A model generated the notes under the pieces. That model was not told the origin of the DNA. It worked only from the letters and a program-made list of their open reading frames with translations, and searched no databases. A stretch of DNA of 64,000 bases from Klebsiella sp. RIT-PI-d (GTDB taxonomy: Bacteria > Pseudomonadota > Gammaproteobacteria > Enterobacterales > Enterobacteriaceae), in NCBI RefSeq assembly GCF_001187865.1, contig NZ_LGIT01000009.1, positions 1,550,001 through 1,614,000 on the forward strand, read 5' to 3'. A program made the translations under genes and the position numbers. Below, piece by piece: positions 59,256 to 64,000 of this stretch; the first letter of the stretch is position 1, and the number at the start of each line of letters is the position of its first letter.

Positions 59256-59525
59256 ATGACTCCTGAATCGGTCATGATGATGGGCACCGAGGCGATGAAA
59301 GTCGCGCTCGCGCTCGCCGCGCCGCTGCTGCTGGTGGCGCTGGTCACCGGCCTTATCATCAGTATTTTGCAGGCTGCCACCCAGATTAACGAGATGACAC
59401 TCTCCTTTATTCCGAAGATTGTTGCGGTATTTATCACCATGATCATCGCCGGACCGTGGATGCTGAATTTGCTGCTGGACTACATGCGCACGCTGTTCAG
59501 CAATATTCCGTATATCATCGGGTAA
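59256..59525 (+). CDS. fliQ: Flagellar export gate protein FliQ
   Basis: An 89-residue protein with two membrane helices, the E. coli length when begun at ATG 59256 ([20 protein letters not shown]). The sequence is almost invariant among enterics. It packs around the FliP/FliR pore. Confidence 0.96.
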   Translation: MTPESVMMMGTEAMKVALALAAPLLLVALVTGLIISILQAATQINEMTLSFIPKIVAVFITMIIAGPWMLNLLLDYMRTLFSNIPYIIG

Positions 59526-59532
59526 CGGTCAA

Positions 59533-60327
59533 ATGGTGCAGGTAACAAGCGATCAATGGTTATACTGGCTGAGTCTTTATTTCTGGCCGCTGCTGCGTGT
59601 ATTGGCGTTGATCTCTACAGCCCCCATTTTAAGCGAAAAAAGCGTGCCAAAGCGGGTTAAGCTCGGGCTGGGTATATTGATTACGCTGATCGTCGCCCCG
59701 ACGCTACCTGCTACCAACATTCCGCTGTTTTCCCTTAATGCCCTGTGGCTGGCGCTGGAGCAAATTCTTATCGGCATTGCCCTTGGGTTTACCATGCAGT
59801 TCGCCTTTGCGGCGATACGTACCGCCGGGGAGGTGATTGGTTTGCAGATGGGCCTGTCATTCGCAACCTTCTTTGATCCCGGCAGCAATTTAAATATGCC
59901 CGTGCTGGCGCGACTGATGGATCTGCTGGCCCTGCTGCTGTTCCTGACCTTCAACGGCCATTTATGGCTTATTTCGATGCTGGTCGATACTTTTCATACC
60001 CTGCCTGTTGGCGGCGAGCCGATTAACAGTAATGCGTTCCTGGCGCTCGCCCGCGCGGGAGGTCTCATTTTCCTGAATGGCCTGATGCTGGCGCTACCGG
60101 TGATCACGCTGCTGCTCACCCTTAATCTGGCGCTCGGGATGCTCAACAGGATGGCCCCCCAGCTTTCTGTCTTTGTTATTGGCTTTCCGTTAACCCTGAG
60201 CGTGGGCATTCTATTGATGTCAGTACTCATGCCACTGATTGCGCCTTTTTGTGAACATTTATTCAGTGAAATTTTTAATTTACTCGCTGACATAATGAGT
60301 GAATTACCCAAAATAACCGCAAAATAA
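59533..60327 (+). CDS. fliR: Flagellar export gate protein FliR
   Basis: A 264-residue membrane protein with about six hydrophobic segments; E. coli FliR has 261. Conserved blocks are [39 protein letters not shown] and [17 protein letters not shown]. It closes the helical FliPQR gate. Last gene of the flagellar cluster, followed at once by the rcsA control region. Confidence 0.96.
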   Translation: MVQVTSDQWLYWLSLYFWPLLRVLALISTAPILSEKSVPKRVKLGLGILITLIVAPTLPATNIPLFSLNALWLALEQILIGIALGFTMQFAFAAIRTAGEVIGLQMGLSFATFFDPGSNLNMPVLARLMDLLALLLFLTFNGHLWLISMLVDTFHTLPVGGEPINSNAFLALARAGGLIFLNGLMLALPVITLLLTLNLALGMLNRMAPQLSVFVIGFPLTLSVGILLMSVLMPLIAPFCEHLFSEIFNLLADIMSELPKITAK

Positions 60328-60341
60328 TTAATTCCTGCTCC

Positions 60342-60355
60342 TGAGGATAATCCTA
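60342..60355. promoter_or_regulatory. RcsAB box upstream of rcsA
   Basis: TGAGGATAATCCTA closely resembles the RcsAB consensus (TaAGaatatTCctA) and the autoregulatory box of E. coli rcsA. It lies 15 bases after the fliR stop and about 250 bases before the rcsA ATG, which implies a long leader. In E. coli this long region is also a target of H-NS silencing. Confidence 0.75.
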
Positions 60356-60604
60356 AAATAAATCACGCCGCAGGCTCGCAATGATATATATAATGGCCAA
60401 TCGTTGTTTTAATTCCCATCACATAAACTTATCTGCAATTTAGTTTAAGAAGATTCCTGGCAACTTATACGTAAGTTTACGGGATAGTGCTGAGGCCTAA
60501 AAACTCTGTCTGTCTTATTAATCTAAAAAATTACTACCACAAGACACTGTTAAATCAGCAAGGCAATGGGTTAATTATCATTATGCGTTGAGTGAGGGTA
60601 CGCC

Positions 60605-61228
60605 ATGTCAACGATTATTATGGACTTGTGCAGCTATACCCGATTAGGATTAATCGGATACCTGGCAAGTCGGGGGGTTAAGCGACGTGATATAGGGGAT
60701 GCAAAGGATGCAGCAGCCCTGGAGGTGGCCTGCAGAGAAGGCCATCCTGACGTGGTGTTTATTAATGAAGACTGTTTCATCCACGACCCTGAAAGTAGTC
60801 AACAAATCAGGCAGATCATTAATCAACACCCCGACACATTATTCATCGTTTTTATGGCGATTGCTAACCTCCATTTTGATGAATATTTACTGGTACGGAA
60901 AAATCTGTTAATTAGTTCTAAATCGATTAAACCCGAATCACTGGATGATATTTTGGGTGATTGTCTGAAAAAAGGTAGTGAACATTTTAGCGCAATTAAT
61001 ATGCCGACGTTATCATTAAGTCGGACTGAATCTTTTATGCTGCGAATGTGGATGTCAGGACAAGGTACGATTCAAATTTCAGATCGGATGAATATCAAAG
61101 CCAAGACCGTTTCGTCGCACAAGGGTAATATAAAAAGAAAGATTAAAACGCATAATAAACAAGTTATTTATCATGTTGTCCGATTGACAGACAACGTTAC
61201 TAGCGGAATTTATGTCAATATGCGTTAG
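60605..61228 (+). CDS. rcsA: Colanic acid capsule activator RcsA
   Basis: A 207-residue auxiliary regulator of the Rcs phosphorelay, the E. coli length. It forms heterodimers with RcsB at RcsAB boxes to turn on capsule and turn off flhDC. The N-terminal half is diverged; the C-terminal LuxR-type helix-turn-helix ([40 protein letters not shown]) is almost invariant. In E. coli it is unstable because of Lon. Confidence 0.96.
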   Translation: MSTIIMDLCSYTRLGLIGYLASRGVKRRDIGDAKDAAALEVACREGHPDVVFINEDCFIHDPESSQQIRQIINQHPDTLFIVFMAIANLHFDEYLLVRKNLLISSKSIKPESLDDILGDCLKKGSEHFSAINMPTLSLSRTESFMLRMWMSGQGTIQISDRMNIKAKTVSSHKGNIKRKIKTHNKQVIYHVVRLTDNVTSGIYVNMR

Positions 61229-61234
61229 AAAACA

Positions 61235-61260
61235 TGACTGGCGGAACGCTCCGCCAGTCA
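61235..61260. terminator. Bidirectional hairpin between rcsA and dsrB
   Basis: A perfect 11-base inverted repeat (TGACTGGCGGA / TCCGCCAGTCA) with loop ACGC fills the gap between the convergent rcsA and dsrB stops. There is no long T tract. Confidence 0.65.
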
Positions 61261-61267
61261 GTCTGAA

Positions 61268-61471
<204 letters not shown>

Positions 61472-61590
61472 TCATGTTTTTGTGCCAGTGTAGATCAAAA
61501 CGCGCGTGCTGGCTGCGTCTGGTATGACGAATGCTGCTTTTGTGGACGGTCTATACTTAGGGGACGCGGCAACTTTATGAGGAGTTGATG

Positions 61591-61821
61591 ATGAAAACCG
61601 CAAAACAGGATGACGATACAGTGCCCCCGGACGTCAGTATTGATGTAGATGCTCTCCTGGCGGCTATTAATGAAATCTGTGAGAGTGAGGTCACCCGGGC
61701 GGAGAACGGCGACCCACATCATGCCAGCGTTAATGGGCATGACTATCATACCTGGCGCGAACTGGCCGAAGCGTTTGAGCTGGATATCCACGATTTCAGC
61801 GTATCGGAGATCAACCGTTAG
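61591..61821 (+). CDS. yodD: YodD small stress protein
   Basis: A 76-residue protein. ATG 61591 has GAGGAG six to seven bases upstream, although TTG 61585 and ATG 61588 are in frame. It matches E. coli YodD (SIDVDALLAAINEICESEV, YHTWRELAEAFELDIHDFSV). E. coli YodD rises under peroxide and acid stress; its function is unknown. Confidence 0.93.
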   Translation: MKTAKQDDDTVPPDVSIDVDALLAAINEICESEVTRAENGDPHHASVNGHDYHTWRELAEAFELDIHDFSVSEINR

Positions 61822-61829
61822 CAGGTATA

Positions 61830-61919
61830 AAAAAAACCCGGCCCTTATCAGGGTCGGGTTGAAACTTGCGAATGCAAGAAGCACTTTAAAATTCGTTACA
61901 CCAGGAAATCTGATGCGGG
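61830..61919 (-). ncRNA. dsrA: Small regulatory RNA DsrA
   Basis: About 90 bases on the minus strand. The 5' stem-loop (GCATCAGATTTCCTGGTGT) and the following AACGAATTTT and AAGTGCTTCTTGC blocks match E. coli DsrA, which pairs with the rpoS leader (activation) and hns (repression). Stem-loop 2 keeps the CTTGC/GCAAG stem with a new loop ATTC. The terminator stem (AACCCGACCC / GGGCCGGGTT) ends in eight T. The linker has AATTTTAAAGTGC in place of E. coli AATTTTTTAAGTGC. Confidence 0.93.
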
Positions 61920-61923
61920 ACTA

Positions 61924-61952
61924 AACATATCCGCAATTTTTTTGTCTGACAA
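61924..61952 (-). promoter_or_regulatory. dsrA promoter
   Basis: On the minus strand TTGTCA (61947-61952), a 17-base spacer and TATGTT (61924-61929) form a sigma70 promoter whose start would be at about 61917-61919, matching the 5' end deduced by similarity to E. coli DsrA. Confidence 0.75.
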
Positions 61953-62078
61953 GGTGTATTAGTTATATGAATATTATGAAAAAGTGTTGTTAAAGACGTT
62001 GACGTTATGTCAGCTGGCATCACGTCTCGCTTTTCGGGTTTATTGCCGAGGAAAATCGGCAGGAGAAAACCTGTTATT

Positions 62079-62092
62079 TAAGAATTATCTCA
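62079..62092. promoter_or_regulatory. Possible RcsAB-like box upstream of mpgP
   Basis: TAAGAATTATCTCA agrees with the RcsAB consensus at about 10 of 14 positions. It lies 33 bases before the mpgP ATG. It could regulate mpgP, but a chance match is possible in this A/T-rich stretch. Confidence 0.3.
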
Positions 62093-62124
62093 GACCCGCC
62101 ATTGCCACTTAACAGGAGAAAATC

Positions 62125-62952
62125 ATGCCAGACCTGCGCGAACCGCTGCTGATATTGACTGACCTCGAAGGTACGCTGCTCGAAAGTCATACTTACGACT
62201 GGCAGCCTGCAATACCCTGGCTTGAGCGACTTAATGAAGCCGGCGCACCTGTTATCTTATGCAGCAGTAAAACAGCGGCCGAAATGGTGCAAATTCAGAA
62301 GGAAATTGGTCTGGAAGGGCTGCCGTTTATTGCTGAGAACGGCGCGGTCATCCAGCTTGATGCTGCCTGGCAGGATGATGCGCATTTCCCCCGGCTGATT
62401 GCCGGCACGCCTCAGCAGGAAATCATGCAGATTCTGGCCCAGCTGCGGGAAGCTGAGGGATTTAAATTTACGACTTTTTCTGACGTTGATGAACATACAA
62501 TCAGCGACTGGACCGGGCTTAACAACGCCCACGCCACTCTTGCCCGCCAGCAGGAAGCGTCTGAAACATTAATCTGGCGCGACAGCGACGCTCGCATGTC
62601 CGACTTCGCGGCCAGGTTAGGTGCTCAGGGTTTACTCTTTATACAGGGCGCACGCTTCTGGCACGTTCTCGACCAGCGTGGTGATAAGGCGCAGGCGGCG
62701 ATTTTTTTACTGAATAAGTATCAGCAACGCGAAGGTAAGCGACGTACCACTCTGGGACTGGGTGACGGGCCGAACGATGCTCCGCTTCTGGATGTGGTTG
62801 ACTACGCGATAGTGGTGAAAGGTTTAAACCGTGAAGGCGTCAGGCTCAGGCGTAACGACCCGCAGCGAGTGTACCGGACGGTTCAGGAAGGCCCGGCAGG
62901 CTGGAGCGAAGGAATGGCGCATTTCTTTCCCTCTCATCAGCCCTCTGAATAA
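62125..62952 (+). CDS. mpgP: Mannosyl-3-phosphoglycerate phosphatase family protein (YedP)
   Basis: A 275-residue HAD-superfamily protein matching E. coli YedP/MpgP (271). Motif I reads [10 protein letters not shown], where E. coli and most HAD phosphatases have DLDGT; the second, acid/base Asp is Glu here. Motif II ([11 protein letters not shown]), the cap, and the metal motif [12 protein letters not shown] are intact. The partner synthase is not in the window. AGGAG precedes the ATG. Its 3' end overlaps the convergent dgcQ by 16 bases. Confidence 0.92.
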   Translation: MPDLREPLLILTDLEGTLLESHTYDWQPAIPWLERLNEAGAPVILCSSKTAAEMVQIQKEIGLEGLPFIAENGAVIQLDAAWQDDAHFPRLIAGTPQQEIMQILAQLREAEGFKFTTFSDVDEHTISDWTGLNNAHATLARQQEASETLIWRDSDARMSDFAARLGAQGLLFIQGARFWHVLDQRGDKAQAAIFLLNKYQQREGKRRTTLGLGDGPNDAPLLDVVDYAIVVKGLNREGVRLRRNDPQRVYRTVQEGPAGWSEGMAHFFPSHQPSE

Positions 62953-64000
62953 ACGCGATTACGTCCGTTCTGTTTTGCCAGGTACAGGCGGCGATCGGCA
63001 ATGGATTGCAGATATTCAAACTCATAGCGTCCGTCTTCCTCTGTGCTGCTGATGCCCAGCGAGGCGCTAACGCGAAGCGTGGTGTTTTTGCGGATCAGCA
63101 GTTCTTTTGCACAGATACGCTTACGTATTCTCTCGGCTATTTTCGCCCCTGTAGCTGCCGTGGTTCCCGGCAGGACAATGCAAAACTCTTCCCCTCCCAC
63201 CCGGCCCGCGATATCGTTTTCACGCAGGGCAGTGGCAATAAGTGTACCGACATGCGACAGCACCCGGTCTCCGGCCTGATGTCCGAACCGATCATTGATA
63301 CTTTTAAAATGGTCAAGATCCAGCTGAATAATGCACAGCGGTTGCTGCGCCTGTTGACAGGCTCTGACCATCATTTCAGCCCGATCAAACAATGCCCCAC
63401 GATTAGGTAGCCGGGTGAGTGCATCGTACCAGGCTTGCCATTTCAGCGACTCCTGCATCGCAATCATGTTGCGCACCATCCGAAGTAGCACTATCCATGA
63501 GAGGATCAGAATAAAGGTAAACACCAGCCACAGCAGCGTTAATGCGATAATAATGTTACCAAACGCACCGCCAAGCGCTTCGCGCAGCGTATGAATATGT
63601 AGCACGATGCCATCAAAATTTTTGAGCTTCTGCCAGCTGATATAGCGGGTTGAGGTGAACATTCCTCCCCGCGTATCGTTTTCAAGTGCCTTAATAATAT
63701 GCTGACGCTCCGCCGCCGACAGCGGAGAACGTTGTCCTTCTCCGGTCGCACTTGAGGTTAGCCAGGTAAGCTGACTATCGTAAAGTTGCCACGCGCCCTC
63801 TTTCTGAGCACCAATCGCCTCAAGCAGCAGACGCTGAAGCGCACTGACGCTGATATCCATGGCCAGCACACCGTACCACTGTCCGCTCATATCCAACGGG
63901 ATGCTGGCAGTGATCACCTGGCTCCCCTGCTCCTGGCGCTGTTCCGTATACCAGCGAATGCCGCGTCCGCGGTTCTCGCGAATGGATTGAGTGAAAAACC
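62937..64000 (-). CDS. dgcQ: Diguanylate cyclase DgcQ (YedQ), partial
   Basis: The C-terminal 353 residues of a membrane diguanylate cyclase; the frame is open to the window edge, so the N-terminus is missing. A periplasmic CHASE7-type sensor part ([37 protein letters not shown]) is followed by a membrane helix near [20 protein letters not shown] and a GGDEF domain. The active site reads GRVGGEEF and the inhibitory RxxD site (REND) stands five residues before it, so it should be an active, product-inhibited cyclase. E. coli YedQ influences cellulose production. Confidence 0.93.
   Translation of the reverse strand, partial: FFTQSIRENRGRGIRWYTEQRQEQGSQVITASIPLDMSGQWYGVLAMDISVSALQRLLLEAIGAQKEGAWQLYDSQLTWLTSSATGEGQRSPLSAAERQHIIKALENDTRGGMFTSTRYISWQKLKNFDGIVLHIHTLREALGGAFGNIIIALTLLWLVFTFILILSWIVLLRMVRNMIAMQESLKWQAWYDALTRLPNRGALFDRAEMMVRACQQAQQPLCIIQLDLDHFKSINDRFGHQAGDRVLSHVGTLIATALRENDIAGRVGGEEFCIVLPGTTAATGAKIAERIRKRICAKELLIRKNTTLRVSASLGISSTEEDGRYEFEYLQSIADRRLYLAKQNGRNRVYSEG

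Overview
This window is a chromosomal segment of an enteric bacterium in the family Enterobacteriaceae, close to the Escherichia/Citrobacter/Salmonella/Enterobacter group. Gene order from motA to dgcQ follows the E. coli flagellar region III almost gene for gene (motAB-cheAW, flhDC, uspC, otsBA, araFGH, ftnB, yecJ, azuC, yecR, ftnA, yecH, tyrP, yecA, leuZ-cysT-glyW, pgsA-uvrC-uvrY, yecF, sdiA, tcyN-tcyL-dcyD-tcyJ, fliZ-fliA, fliC, fliDST, amyA, yedDEF, fliE, fliF-R, rcsA, dsrB, yodD, dsrA, mpgP, dgcQ). I cannot name the species from the sequence alone. There is no prophage, insertion sequence or CRISPR array.

Layout. 1-4870 (minus) is an archaic chaperone-usher pilus operon of the Csu / spore-coat-U type, cut off at the left edge in the tip subunit. 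5378-10785 (minus) holds flhDC, the stator genes motAB and the chemotaxis core cheAW. The tar-cheRBYZ genes that follow cheW in E. coli are not here; the pilus operon sits there instead. 11653-18064 holds uspC, trehalose synthesis (otsBA) and the arabinose ABC importer (araFGH). 18378-31023 is a mosaic: the conserved genes ftnB, yecJ, azuC, yecR, ftnA, yecH, tyrP and yecA are interleaved with genes not in E. coli K-12 at this position (a DJ-1/PfpI protein, a DcuA/B-type carrier, a DHA2-type MFS exporter, an RpiB-like isomerase, a membrane HD-GYP protein with two periplasmic solute-binding domains, and a NUDIX hydrolase). 31393-39975 holds a tRNA cluster, pgsA-uvrC-uvrY, sdiA and the cystine/D-cysteine locus. 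40061-60327 is the large flagellar cluster: sigma28 and FliZ, flagellin, cap and chaperones, then fliE and the fliF-R basal body and export operons, with amyA and yedDEF between. 60605-64000 holds the capsule/motility switch: rcsA, the small RNA dsrA, small proteins, mpgP and a partial diguanylate cyclase dgcQ.

How it works together. FlhD4C2 turns on the basal body and fliA. FliA (sigma28) then drives late genes, and I can read strong sigma28 promoters for motA (inside flhC), fliC and fliD, and a weaker one for fliA. The flhDC promoter keeps a perfect CRP palindrome at about -71.5 and an RcsAB box just after the start site; rcsA has its own RcsAB box. Motile-to-sessile control is therefore encoded at both ends of the window (flhDC, csu pilus, HD-GYP phosphodiesterase, dgcQ, rcsA, dsrA).

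Most notable points: the pilus operon in place of the meche operon; a tandem solute-binding/HD-GYP receptor; a hairpin that hides the amyA ribosome binding site; overlapping CRP and promoter elements at azuC; and an Asp-to-Glu change in the HAD catalytic motif of MpgP.
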